DNA of 31,695 nt from Chlorokybus atmophyticus (GCA_009103225.1 RHPI01003009.1:166348-198042), one strand, 5' to 3'; numbered from the stretch's first letter, positions 10,721-22,839 are shown. Made by a program: numbers and translations. Notes: generated by a model from the sequence alone, not told the origin.

Positions 10721-10753
10721 TGTCACTGCCGGTGTACTCTACCGGGCGCCGGT
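10721..10753. repeat. 33-bp direct repeat, copy 2
   Basis: Identical to 10453-10485. It directly precedes the small open stretch that starts at 10759. A contained palindromic core (accgggcgccggt) suggests a possible binding site, which is unproven. Confidence 0.85.
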
Positions 10754-12132
10754 CAGGCAATGCCGGCGGCGGAGGCGGCGGCCGATGAGGATGTAATGGC
10801 AGGTACGTTGGTTGACACGCTCACGAGAGACAACAGCAAGCCGTTGGCATACACGCTTCAGGCCTGTGGATGATGAGGTATTCTGTGAGACAATTGGTGC
10901 TAGATGTCTAGCCAAGTCCCCTCTGATGCCACGTAGCATGCAAGTGCAGTTGTGTTCTACGACTGCGAATAGGGTGTCATTAGTTACAGCTTGCCGCTTG
11001 TAGTAACTTGGTTGTTTGTGCAAGTTGTGGCTGTACCGACTGTTGCTGTGTGCAGTTGTACACGCGGACAAGTATACACACGCGTGCGCGCGCACTCACA
11101 TGCACGCGCGGGGTCGGTTGACGTGTGGGAATGGCGGCAGAGCACGCAGCACATCATCGCACTCGTTTTGCCATTCATTCCTTGCTTGCTGCGCGCCACT
11201 ACCGCTTCTCACCCTTGCCCAATGCATGTGCTTCATAGCTTAAGTCGTTGGCTCCTGCTGCTCGACACTTGCATTGCATTGCACATAAGGCACGTAGTGT
11301 GGTGTAGGATAGGTGGTGAAGGCCCCGGGTGTAATAACTGTTTTGGTGGTGGTTTGTTCTTATGTGCGGACTATTTGCAAATGAGCATGTTTGTGGGATG
11401 ACTACGATGCATACCCGATGCATAGACAGTGCACAGGCGCGATGCAAAGCAACCTGAGCTCCTGAACGTGTGTTGCCTGCAAGTGGGCTGACATGCCAAA
11501 CGCGTATAACCAGACGCATGCGTGCTACACCAATATACCTGCGCATGCAGTTGTGGAGACACGTGTATGGCCCTGTGGGCAGGTAACATTATGACTGTGA
11601 CATTCCTTGGGGGTCATGCATGTTAGGATAGACACAAGGCAGACGTAGCATGTAGCCTGGCGGTGATAAATGGTGTTGATGGTTGCATGCTGTGATTGTG
11701 ACCAATGACGGCGAAGTACCATGTCATGCACAAACATGAGACAACGAACTGCCTACGCAACGCCATGCTAGCATGCGTGCTGCTTGCCCAGTACACACCC
11801 TACGCGGTGCATGCAGACAAGCAGGGGTACACTTGGCAACCTACCAAGCGCGCCTCAGCTCACAAGCGCAGGCGAATGTGCACTCTGGCGGTAGTAGCCA
11901 TCTACTTCATAAGCTGCGCATTGCAGATGTGCAGGCTTGTGTTGCAAGCAACACAAGTGGTATCCCTTCACTCAGCACAGATCACAACAACTACTACTCC
12001 AGTGCAATGCCGCTCTGCACACTAGCCTGCTGCTTACAAACAAGTAACCAAAACTGTCAGGTGTGATACAGTGCATCAAGGCATAATTATGAACAGCATG
12101 TACAATAATATGTACACTGGCAACGCAGCCAG

Positions 12133-15100
12133 CTAAGCTGCGTACGTCTTCAACTCACGCAGCGCTTTGCTGCACAGCGAAGGCAAACCAGATGCGACCT
12201 TCTTGACAACCGCATGCAAGTCCTCTGTATCGGGCACAGCTTCCACCCGTCGTCTGGAGTATATCTGAAGGAAGCGCTCCAATGCAGGTATGGCTGCAGA
12301 GTAAGTGGCCAGCGCAGGATGCACGCGCATGTGCTTCAGCACAAGCGCACCCGCAATTGCATACTGCTGCGCCATGACAAGGGAAGCTATAAATATCGGG
12401 AGAGCCACTGCTGCCAAGGCTCGATGAGACTGGCTTTCCCGCCCTCGTCGTGTGGACATGGCCTCTGCAACGTCATACAGCACCCACAGGAACTCATTTG
12501 CAATAAGGGAGTTTGCAGCAATCCTTGGTATAATGGTTGAGTTGAGAGCGAGTGCAAGAAACTGTTCGTCCACTGCACTGCAAAGTTCTTCAACTGTGGC
12601 AGGCTTGTTGGCTGTGATGGCTTGCACAAGCTCGTCTGCAGCAAGCTTCTGAGCGGTAGCCTGGTTCTGTGCCAGGCCAAGCTTGAACGATTGTGCCATA
12701 CCAGCCTGTACAATCAGCAATCAGCGTGGTTGCTGACGAGAGAGAACACAGCATGCCATAGCTGACGGAGCACGTTCACACGACCGCATGCAGTGTGGGA
12801 CTTGCCTTCTGCAGCACGAGCTTCAACAAGGAGTCAACTTCCCCTGGAGTTAGACAGGGCAGCTTGGCAGAAGCAGAGACCACAAGGCTCACAGTGCGCT
12901 TCAGCTCTCCACGCTTGGCAAGCTCCTCGAAAAGCTGGTGCCAGCTTGTATGCAAAGGTGACGTGTTCCCAGGGGCAGCGCCCGGGAGATGATCGTTCCA
13001 CAACTCCAGCAGCGAAACAACGGCATCCAACTGTTCGTGGCTCAGGTCTCCCTTCCACAACTGGTAAAATAGCACTGTCGCAGTGTCCACATTGATCAAA
13101 GAAGGTACCTGAACGCCTGACCAAATTGCTGCAACGATAGCAGCTGTCCGAAACTGCAGTAGAGAATCACCGCTCTTCTCAACTTCCTGTGGAGGTGTCC
13201 AACCAGCCCAATGCGCTGCATTGTTCTTTGAAGCTGTGCCCAGCGCCTTTAACGTCTCCAACAACTTGATGCGAACCTGGACCTGGGTGCTGAGTGAATC
13301 ATCCTGTGCGATGGTGCGAATCTGCTGGTACACTTGCATGCGGACTGCATCTATGCCTGCTGCTGTAGTACTCAGAGACTGCACAATCGCTACAACAGCA
13401 TTGACACTGTTGTCAGGCGGCCTCAGGGTATCAGCCAACACCAGCCGATACAACTCGTGAAGCATGGGGAGGCGGTCTTCCTTGGTGCTCTGTGCATTAA
13501 ACCCTTGCACTACCTGGGCAAGCAGCCCGTAAGGACAACCATCAGCAAGAACCTGCTGTAGAGCTGCCTGCACGGAGGCAATAGACCCATCACATGCGTC
13601 CAGCTTGTCAAGGTACTTCTGATGGCGTGTGCTCTGATCAGCACTCTGGATGGTAGACAGAAGACGTGCTCGCTGCCGCAGAGCAGATAACGTGGGCTCT
13701 ACGGCAGAATCCGGGGTGCTGCTGGCAGCAGCAACCAATGCATCAGTGACCACACTGGTGCGCAGTGAGCGTGGTAAGCGAGCGCTGCTGGTGAGATGTA
13801 ATCGGGGTTCCTCGGCAACAATGCGAGCAATAGCCACCGCATCTGCAGCAGACAGCTGGCGAACATGCGGACTGCAAAGTCCGTACATACTTTCAACGCG
13901 ATCCAGGCTCTGAAGTGCTGGCGTCATCACCACCTCAACTAGTATGCGCCGTACATTGCTCTGCGACAGGTGGATGCCAGGAAGCTGCTCAGCTAAAACT
14001 GCAAGTGCGTCTACGTTGCTCAGTGTAATGTTTGCGCGCAGCTCCCCCTCAAAGCCTGGGTCTGCCTTCAATGGAAGGCAGACAGCTTCATCAGCTGCAA
14101 ACAACGCCTTCAGGTTGAAGGCTGGTGCAATGGAAGACAAGGAGGCCACAGCTGCTGAGCACTGTTGCAAGTGTGCCTTCACCGCTTGTGCATCAGCATC
14201 AAAGTTGTAAGTCTCCAGCAGCAACTGGAGATACAGCGCCAGGCGGTCTTTGTCGGAGCCGCTCAAGGCAGGGTACACCTGTTCCTTCATGGCTGTCCGC
14301 ATGGACGCAGGTTGCTGATGCAGCACTTCCTTATGAGACAGCAGCGCAGCCTGGACATCTGCAACAGACTGCCCAGACTGCATAAAGGCCACCAGGGCAC
14401 TCGTGTACACCTGTAAGTGGTATCGGAGTTAGCCACTACACAAATGTTTGACTTGACTGCTTCATTGCACGAGCAAGCACAAATGTATGCATGCCGGTGA
14501 CAGCGACTCTGCAACTCACCTCTTGCCGGTCAATGCCATATCGCACCGCCAGCTGCAACACATTGTTAAGGGCTTGTTGCGCTCCCAGTCCGCTGGAGTT
14601 TGCGTCACTGAGGCCAGCCACCATGGACATGATGATGCTGCGGCGGTACTCCACATCACCAGAGGCGAAGCGGTTGACGTCGACAGCTGTTGAGGACTGC
14701 ATCATCAGTGCGTCCTTGGATGCACTCAGTCGCGCTTCATACTGCCGAGCACGCCGTACTGCTGCAATGACGGATGCCACCTGGGAGTGCTCCAAGGATT
14801 CGAGCAGTGCTGCAGTGGATGTGCAGAAAGCACTTGTAGACACCTGTGGTGTGTTGCTGTTGGCGTTAGCGGCTAAGTATGTGAAGTATGCAACTGCGGC
14901 TTCCAGTCCTAGACGAGTGAGTTCAGAATTCTTCAAGACGCCTTCGAAGACCCTATCGGCAATGCCCTCGTCCTTGACTGACAGCAGATAGGCAACAGCG
15001 CACTGCCATTCATGACTGCATGCGGCTGTGTGTGCAAGGTTGCCAACAATTTCCACGTTGAGGGGCACCAAACCAGAAGCTAGCACATGTAGCAAAAACT

Positions 15101-18066
15101 CGCGCTCAGCGCGTGCGGTCATGGGCATCTGGGAGATCAACGGTCCCCAATTCTGAATGACAACGAGGGTCTCCACTGGGAGGTGCTCCCATTGCTCTGA
15201 GGTCCACTGACTGCACGAGGGACTCATTTGGCACAACAGCTGACGGGCATCTGCCCCAACCTCCTCCATTGCTGCAAGCGGCATTGGTATGGTGTCCACA
15301 AACTCCTGCGCTGTTGTGTGCTTCTCAAGTGTCTGCCATACTTGTAGGAGGGAATCCATGCTTACAGCGTCACTGCAGTGCGTGCATGCAAACGCAGCCA
15401 TCTCCACCCGTGCATCCATGTCAGTAATCCTTTTGTCTTGTGCAAGCTTTGAACACAGCTCCCACACTGGGGCGTAACCTTGCCTCACCAGCCCAAGGCA
15501 GAGATCCCTGGCCACCCAGGGATCATCACGCTGCAGTGCCACCTGTGCTATCAGATTTTGTGTTCGCACTCTGTCATCCAGAGAGGTCAGCCCCAGGCGC
15601 TTGGACAACTCCATCAATGCTGGCAGCTCTTCGTGTGCGTTAGGCCTGGCTTCCAGCGCCATCTGCACAACTGCCATCCTATCTGGGATGCCTCTCAATT
15701 GTGATGGAGTCAATGTGACCCCCAGAGATGGCAGTTGCTGCAGAGCCTCGAGAAGATTGCGCTCTGCTATGGCAGCAGGGCTGGCTGGCAGTATGGCTAA
15801 GCACTGCTTGGCTTTCTCGAAGGCGGGATCGTCAGTGCTGTGGGCCGAACTGATGAAGTCTCTGGCTGCTGTCAACACCAACTGCTCTGCACGAGCTGCT
15901 GGCAAGCGTGCTGATGCAGTCCCTTGCAGGTACCTCTTGGCAACTTCAGTTGCCCCAGCCCGCAAGACCGCACGGCAGAACTCTATCAGGCAGTAGTCGG
16001 CATCCACGAAAGCAAATGCATGCTCTTGCAAAGTCTTCAAATCCCTCCATACTGTGACCCACTCAGCGTCTGTCAATGGAGGCTTACGCTGCGAACAAAG
16101 TAGTAGCATACGCCGCAACAGTTGCCTCACAGCTGTAGCATCGCTGCTACAGTCGAGGAAAAACGCCATTGCCTGTGCCAAGCCATACTGTGCAAGCAAC
16201 CTGCCTGCTTCCACATGACTTTGCGCAACAAACACGCGCTGCCGGACATCTGGTGAATTGGGGCCTTGTCCAGGTGTGCCATCCAACTTCGGCAACCTGG
16301 CCATCATTGACTGCATCACCGCCCATTCCTGCAACATTATTGCAGTGTATGAGACATGCTGGCCATTGCAAATGGATGAGGAATTTTTGACCTTTCAGGG
16401 CCAACAGTGCTTACCTGGGTATTCTCGCAGTAGTACAAGCAGTCCAAAGCCACCTCTACCGACTCTCTTGGGTCTGGCATTATATTGGAGCGATCAGCGG
16501 GCTCAGTCGAGGTAAATATGGATGCAGCGAGCTGAATAGACTGTTTAGACCTGTCTGAGAGATACTGCCTCAACCAATCAACATGACGTCCACCATGCTT
16601 GCGAGCGAATGGTATTGCAGACTGAGTCACAAGCTCAAGCACATTGTCTGCAGTAGCTCCCTCCAGATGCAGGGCAAAGCGGTCATATCCGCTCAACATC
16701 CGGTACTCTGCTAATGTTACGTGCAACCCTCTACCGGCATAAACCAGCTCCGTCAGCTCAGCAACATCAGAACGCAGTGGCTGAAGCCCTTGAAACCCCC
16801 GCCTAACACCTAAGTCTAGCAACGTCAAACTGTGCTCAAGCTGACCAGAGAGTGCATCAATGTCCAGCGCCCGCTGTATGTACCACTGCTCTGCAACGGC
16901 AGAAGGTGTCACCGGCTGCTTGCGTGTCAGGCGAAGCACCTCCTCTGTAAACAGTTCTGGGTGTTTCTTGTAGAGCTGATCAGCTTCCTCCCCCGTCAAG
17001 TGCAGCAGCTCACAAGTCTGTGTGCGCTCAACCCAATCAAGTCGGCGCACAGGTGGAGGTGAGTGGGGTTGCTCTTCTGGTAGCAGCGTAGCATATGCAA
17101 ATGGTGAAGTGCTCTCTGGGATGCTTGATAGTATTGCAAGAATGCTACCGGATAGTGCCATAGGAAACCGCTGCCACATTACTTCCACTGCATGGAAGTC
17201 GCAGTTCGCGGCTAATAATAATGCATACTCGACCAGTGGCACACCTCTAAATGCCGCATACTCCACATCAACATATCGCCCCCTTGTTATAGCCACAAAG
17301 GCGTCGAGTCGATCACGGTACTGAAGCAGCTGCAGGCGCTGCATGATGAAATAGCGATAATCATCATGCAAGGACGCTGGCTGCTGGCCATGCAAGTAGC
17401 GGTAAGCTTCGGTTTCAAATAGACCGTACTGCAGCAACTGGAGTTGACTTTCGGCGGAGCCTGCTATCCTTTGAATGCACTCCCGCACGACCCAGCGCTT
17501 GTCATCAATCTTCGGCAAATTATCTGTGCAGCCGGTGGCATACATTCAGTGCAAGCACGGATACTGTTAGCTGCACAATTGTGCATGCTGACTGCTGCAA
17601 ACAGTTCTTTGCAGCAGTCAGCATACACAAAAGCTGCTTGGTATGTGCAGAGTACCTGCTATGCTGCTTTTGCTAATAGCAGCAGCCCGCCAACGTGCCT
17701 TGTAAACAACCGCACTGTCCAAGTTGTGGGCGAGTGCAAGTTGCAAGGCAGCATCGTACTCTCCGGCAGATATGCGGTCATGCAGCAACTCCTCAGGTGT
17801 CCGCTTTACCAAGGAAACAATGCTCAAGGGTGCAGCTGCTTGCCGGGTGGCAGCTCTGCCACGAAGCCTATCCCAGACCTAATTTCAATGTGCCATGCTT
17901 CAATCGCTAAGATGAGCAGTAATGCACAAGCAGGGCATGAGGCACATATTTTGCAAACCTGACTGAGACGCCCCCATGCAAAACTAGTTTCAGCAGCGGT
18001 TTGGTCGTTAGGAAGAGGACCTGCAGTTGTTGCGGCCATACCTGGACCGCCCGGGTCGGCGGCCAT
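12133..18066 (-). CDS. NBAS/MIP2/Sec39-like ER-Golgi tethering protein, 6 exons, about 1808 aa
   Basis: Exons on the minus strand: 18066-17959, 17878-17656, 17523-16415, 16328-14520, 14410-12806, 12705-12133. All phases agree; total 5427 nt. After a short Ala/Gly/Pro-rich start (MAADPGGPGMAAT), the Sec39 region begins with VWDRLRG, LSIVSLVKRTPEELLHDRI, GEYDAALQLA, KIDDKRWVVREC, LLQYRDRLDAFV, YALLLAANCDFHAVEVMWQR and ILSSIPESTSPFAYATLLPE. It continues with CLYYCENTQ and ARLPKLDGTPGQGPNSPDVR. These match human NBAS and plant MIP2, subunits of the NRZ/Dsl1 complex that tethers Golgi-derived vesicles at the ER. The rest (about 700-1808) is an alpha-helical solenoid without obvious motifs. Relatives carry an N-terminal beta-propeller of several hundred residues; here only about 36 residues precede the Sec39 region, and the next gene starts 444 bp upstream. 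Intron 5 has a GC donor (AAG|gcaagt). Confidence 0.88.
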
Positions 18067-18510
18067 GCCGCCGGCCCCGCCAAGCCACACCCAGCAGGGA
18101 TTTAAACCCTAAGCCTAATGCTGAATCATGAGAGTGAATCAGGATGTTGGTTCACTCTTTGATTCAACATGTGTGAGCGGAAGCCGTGAGTGCTTTCTCG
18201 ACGCGACTGTTCCTATACGGCCCGAAGCGCTGCAGGCGAATGCCATGAGCAGATGTGCTTGCTCAAGAGTGACCAGCGCCGGTAAGACCTGCCGCTGGTT
18301 CATAGAGCAATCCCAGCGGGCCTTACTGGGCCGCTGTGGCTGGCGGGGTGGTTGGCGGCGGCGGCGGAGGCAGCGGCGCAGGCGTGGTCGTGGCTGTCAC
18401 TGGGACGCTTTGTGTGTGGTGTTGCGCCGGAGTTGAGTTGCAAGGCATTGGAGCTTGACGTTTTTTGGAGGGGTGTTAGCAGAGTGGCAGCTTGAAGAGT
18501 GAGGGCAAGC
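18067..18510. promoter_or_regulatory. Divergent promoter with telo-box
   Basis: The 444 bp between the NBAS-like start (-) and the eIF2-beta start (+). AAACCCTAAGCC at 18104-18115 is identical to the 12-mer at 2256-2267. A TGGGCC word (18327-18332), like plant site II elements, lies within cagcgggccttactgggccgctg. In plants telo-box plus site II pairs are typical of translation genes, which fits eIF2-beta; this is inference. The stretch at 18340-18400 is GGC-rich. Confidence 0.5.
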
Positions 18511-19987
18511 ATGGCTGAGGAGGAAAATGATAACGATGTCGTAGCAGAGTTGGCCGATCTTTCGCTGCCTTCTAAGAAAAAGAAGAAGAAGAAGAAGCCG
18601 GTTGATTTTGAGGCGACGGACGATGTGGAGGTTGCTCCAGCAGGTATTTGGGTTTGACAGCCAGCGCAGTAAGCTTGCATGTGCCCTTCGGCGTTGGCTT
18701 TGTCGTGATGTCATCGGCATATGGCTGCACGTCAATGCGAGCTTTTTGCCTGCAGGCCAAGAGGAAGAACCAGCAGTAGTCGCAGCAGATGATGATGATG
18801 ATGACAAAGAGGTTGCAGAATTAGCGGATCTTGCTTTTCCGTCAAAGAAGAAAAAGAAGAAGAAGAAGCGGACTGATATGGAGCTCGCAGAGGAAGCGGA
18901 CGGTGCACCTGAAGGTGCGTTTTGCGTGTGCATGTATTGTGTGGAGTAACAATTGGAGGTATGGCCTTGCATACATTATTGCGCATGACCATGGGACCAC
19001 AGGCCAGGACGACGAGGAGGTTGAGGATAACGCTGCCGAAGATGAGCCCACTGGCACTGGGTTGCCTTGGGACAGCTCCGATCGTGATTATCACTATGAA
19101 GAGGTATGCTCCGTGGGTATTCATAGGCGCCATGCAGACGCTTATGCTGTATACAGTTAGTCGCTGACATGTAGATTTGCACGTGCACCAGCTTCTAGAC
19201 CGTGTCTTTGGCATTCTGCGGGAGAATAACCCAGAACTTGCCGGTGAGAAGCGGCGCACAATTATGAAACCACCTCAAGTTCTCCGTGAAGGAACGAAGA
19301 AGACAGTGTTCGTCAACTTTATGGAGCTATGCAAGACGTAAGTATTGCTCAGGCAGTTGATGGTGTTGTGGTGCAATGGATGATGACTGCACTGAAAGCT
19401 GTTGGATATTGCTTGCCTGACGTTGACGTTTGTGCTGCAGTATGCATCGCCAACCCGATCATGTGATGGCGTTTTTGCTTGCTGAGCTGGGTACATCAGG
19501 CTCCTTGGATGGTCAACAAAGGTTGATTGTAAAGGGACGTTTTTTGCCAAAGGTCTTTGAGGGCATTCTTCGAAGATATGTCAGTAAGTACTCATGTGCC
19601 TGTTGGCGGAAGGTTTGCACTTGGTTCCCAAGGGCGGACATGTTGCCTGCATGCGCAGATATTGCACTGCATGCAGCACCGCAGTGGCTTATTGTTCTCA
19701 GCTGCTCTGACATTCGGTCTCTGCAGATGAGTATGTCATGTGCAATGGGTGCAAGTCTCCAGACACAATTCTGTCCAAGGAGAACAGGCTGTTCTTTTTG
19801 CGTTGCGAGCAGGTAATTTGTGTTGTTCCAGTTCTGTTGAACGCGTCTTATTTCCCTTGTACGTTGATTTGTAGTTGCACCTGGCTGACTGTGACTTGTG
19901 CATCAGTGTGGTTGCTCGCGGTCAGTGGCGCCTATCAAGGCCGGTTTCGTCGCACGCGTGGGACGGCGAAAGGCAACACCTGGTTAA
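18511..19987 (+). CDS. Translation initiation factor eIF2 subunit beta, 7 exons, 282 aa
   Basis: Exons: 18511-18643, 18756-18914, 19003-19103, 19192-19337, 19441-19583, 19727-19812, 19907-19987. All phases agree. eIF2-beta is part of the eIF2-GTP-initiator-tRNA ternary complex and contacts eIF5 and eIF2B through N-terminal lysine blocks. Here exons 1 and 2 each encode one block of eight Lys preceded by a near-identical VAELADL...PS. The core has [63 protein letters not shown] and ILRRYV. The zinc ribbon is C233-x2-C236 and C254-x2-C257, followed by [19 protein letters not shown]. Two K-blocks rather than the usual three are seen. The start ATG has Kozak-like context (gcaagcATGG). Confidence 0.96.
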
Positions 19988-21143
19988 TGCAGTTCCAACC
20001 ATGGTACACATGATGCGTGTCGTGCGTTTTGTTCAGTGCAAGATGGTACTCCGACGACTTTTGTCAACAGCACAACTAGTTTACTGTCGTATTGGACTGT
20101 CTGTGTCGTAGTCATAGCAACAGCAGCTTGGCCTGTTACGCATACCTGTAGCGTGCGTAGCACAAGAGACCAGCAGATGCCGAGGTCTGGCTTTGCGATG
20201 TTACAAATGCCACTATCAAGCAGCTCTTGCTGACTTCCTCAGCAGTTGGTTCAGCAGTTGGTACATTGTATGCATTGTCTGGGATTGCATGCACAGTTTT
20301 GTTCCGGGTGCTCCATTTGTACATGCTCGCACGAGTGATGTCGACATTCCCACTCTGCCGATGTGCATGCCATTGCTACATGCATGCATGACTGATGGGG
20401 TAGGGTGGTAGTGGTTTTCTCAATATATGTAGGTAACAGACATGGTGGCGAGTGCTTGGTAATTGATGGACATGCTCAACCCATTGCGAGCATGCATTGC
20501 AAGTTTGCAAATGTGTCTTAGCAAACTGTACATCATTAGCATCACATGCACGCATAGCGAAGCTAGCTACCTAGGTTGTTTAGGCAGCCCGGTGGTGAAA
20601 TAAGTTGCTGCCATCTTGGATTGTGCTTGTGCTGTGTATGTCACATGGGCCGTGCAATGGTGAGTCACATGCTCAGCATTGCATATATTCCACACACCAT
20701 GACATCGAATTTACTACTGATAGGTCCGTGTGCCTCTCGAAGTTTGCAAAACCTGAGTATGCATAGCCCCCAACAATGAGAAGTCGCCTTAACCTGCGCA
20801 CATGGCAAATAATTGCGCAGTATGCGACAGTAGGAAGAAACTCATACTCATTGTGCGCATGACCTTAGACAATCGGTGACTACCGAACGGCTGCATTGAA
20901 TAGCATGCACGTCAAACATTGTTAACTCAGTTGGTTGTCGTGCCTTGGCTCATCGTGGCTCAAACTCGTTGTAAACCACCTTGTCATGCATGTTCGCATG
21001 CTAATGTACACCATGAGACCATGTCATGCCGTCTCATGCATTGTCTCTCATCACATGGTAGACACATACAATAAAAGATGCGTGTCACCACCTCCAGCAG
21101 CTGAGCGCCAACGCCCTCATTCGCCTTCAGCTGACTCACACGC
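19988..21143. other. 3' region of eIF2-beta and spacer up to the retrotransposon
   Basis: No gene supported. It includes the 3' untranslated region of eIF2-beta and GCATGC-rich DNA. A perfect 8-bp inverted repeat CATGAGAC/GTCTCATG is at 21011-21018 and 21030-21037. The 3' end of the minus-strand retrotransposon, and any 3' LTR, should lie here, but I could not recognise an LTR boundary. Confidence 0.45.
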
Positions 21144-21488
21144 TCATTGCGTAGTCCTCGTACACGCCGGACAGTACCATGCTCCATCAGGGTTCTCCTC
21201 AAGTGGTGGACGAAGGCACTCAATGTGCCAACCGGCAGCACACTTTTCGAATAGTAGCATGGTGTCCAAGCCCTCTGCTCGGCCACACCGCTCATAATGG
21301 TGGCCCACATCTGGTATGGCCAAAGCCGGATCCACAGTGTTATCCATGTTTAGCAGATGACAAGGGGCGCAGCTCTTCATGTGCTCCTTGGTGGTCCTGG
21401 CATCAGCTCCCTCCAACAACAACACACCGTTGTTGGGAAGCTTCTTCACACGAATAATGGTGCGGCTCGCACTACAAGTTGTATCCAA
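21144..21488 (-). pseudogene. Integrase tail with PHD-finger-like domain
   Basis: An open 114-codon stretch directly following the integrase. Residues 10-45 look like an integrase C-terminal tail (SCAPCHLLNMDNTVDP). Residues 65-109 (21296-21162) follow the PHD pattern: ERCG, MLLFEKC, AGWHIECLRPPL, PDGAWYCPAC. PHD fingers bind zinc with a C4-H-C3 set and read histone H3 tails. Here six of eight ligands remain; the first Cys is Tyr65 and the third is Phe80, so this copy would not fold normally. The domain would tie integration to chromatin, an inference. Confidence 0.75.
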
Positions 21489-21506
21489 CGTATCCTTGGT
21501 CTTCCT

Positions 21507-22540
21507 CTACAGGTACACGAAGTCTCTTGGCTGAAACTTTTGCAGTCTTCGCTGGTAAAAGCCACTCCTCACCCTCGCATAGCACAGTGTGTCGCGGTGT
21601 CGCGCCACTTGCAAGTTGCCAAGAGCGATTGGCATCACACGCCGGAACAGTTCCGCACGCTTTGCCATCTCCTTCTCCCACACATTGGAATCCTCCAAGT
21701 CAAGCTCCTGTTCAACTTGTCTCCGGTTTAATGTTGGCAATATGGGCTCCCTCCCGTATAACAAAAAGTAGGGATTATATGAGCTCAACGCAGCATGCCG
21801 CGTCATGCTATAACCCATCGCCAGCCATGGAACGCCAATTCCTAGTCTCTCTTGTTGTGGTTGAGACAGTACTTGCAAAGCCCCTTCTTCACCACCTATA
21901 CCATTCTCTCAGCAAGCCCATCGGCCCGAGGATGGTCACGGGAAGTCCTTCGATGGTCGATGAAGGCTTGCGCCAACAAGTCATTGAACTGGCCACGAAT
22001 CTCGGTGCCTTGGTCAGTGAGAACCTCCGCACAAGCATCAAATGTGCTAAGGACATGATCAAGGAACGCCTCAGCCACAAGCTTCCTTCGATGGCAGCGC
22101 CACGACCTCGACCCACTTTGAAAAGTGCTCCATCATCACCGTGACGCGCACGTAACGGTTGCCTCTTTTGCTAAATGGTAGGTCCGGCTAGATCTAAGCT
22201 CCACCAATAGAATAGTCCTTGGATAGGCAGAGGGTGCAACTGTGGGTGCTTGGCATTTAAGCTCGCCTTCACCCTGTCGCACTTCACACAGCTTGCAACA
22301 ACTCCTGCCATGGTAGACTGCATGCCAGCTGACTAATATGCTGATTGCACGAGCCCAAGTGTCCTCTTGACACCAAAGTGGCCCATCCTCTCATGAAGCA
22401 ACTCCACAAACGGCTTCCTCTTTGTGGTTGAGGCACAATCCTCACACCTCCATCCGGCATCAAGCGCACAAGGTGGTCTCCCTCCCACCGATAGCGTTGC
22501 GCGCGTTGCCATTCGCAATCTCGCGTCGCCGTGCTGCACC
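21507..22540 (-). pseudogene. Retroelement integrase, several stops and frameshifts
   Basis: The zinc-binding start shows LHERMGHFGVKRTLG (22400-22330), after which a stop cuts the frame. The core shows RYVRVTVMMEHFSKWVEVV (about 22110), LTDQGTEIRGQFNDLL (about 22020, the second catalytic Asp region) and DGLAERMV (the Glu region; the usual Asn-Gly is altered). Then follow NPYFLLYGREPILP and a basic tail (FYQRRLQKFQPRDFVYL). Frames change at least three times. Conventional Ty3/gypsy integrase order is retained. Confidence 0.85.
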
Positions 22541-22839
22541 CAGCTTGGAACAGCCCGGTCTTGAGGTGAGCAAGCACCTGCTCATCCCTCCAAATGTCTC
22601 GGCTTCCTCCCCTTCAATGTCATTGACCGTTGGGGCTGGTGCAGCCTCCAAAGGTGGCATTACACCATCATTGTCACCTTCTTCAGCTGCGTCTGCGCGC
22701 GTGGATGCGCATGCGTCCACCGAACCCGTCAAATCTAGCAAGGAGGCTACACGGTAGGCAAAAAACCAAGCCACGGGCATGCCATAGTCATGCCTTGCCT
22801 CACTCTCATTCAACAATGAAGGATTTGAGTTCCTACTCA

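Larger units (their letters stand above)
10432..12132. other. Spacer with short direct repeats; no supported gene
   Basis: Lies between the LD-carboxypeptidase start (-) and the NBAS-like stop (-). A small plus-strand ORF at 10759-10873 (MPAAEAAADEDVMAG, then a gtacgt donor-like site) could be a first exon, but I find no partner exon. The rest (about 10880-12130) shows alternating TG/CA/CG words, for example around 11050-11105, and no recognisable protein. TGTACA occurs twice, at 12099-12104 and 12111-12116. Confidence 0.5.

Noticed and set aside
11705-12066. Two overlapping plus-strand open frames before the NBAS-like gene
   Set aside because: No motif, no splice partners, codon pattern looks random.
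13900-14416. Plus-strand open frames inside the NBAS-like gene
   Set aside because: Shadows of a large, phase-consistent minus-strand exon.
21479-22144. Longest plus-strand open frame in the retroelement region
   Set aside because: It lies antisense to the recognisable integrase and has no family-like motifs.
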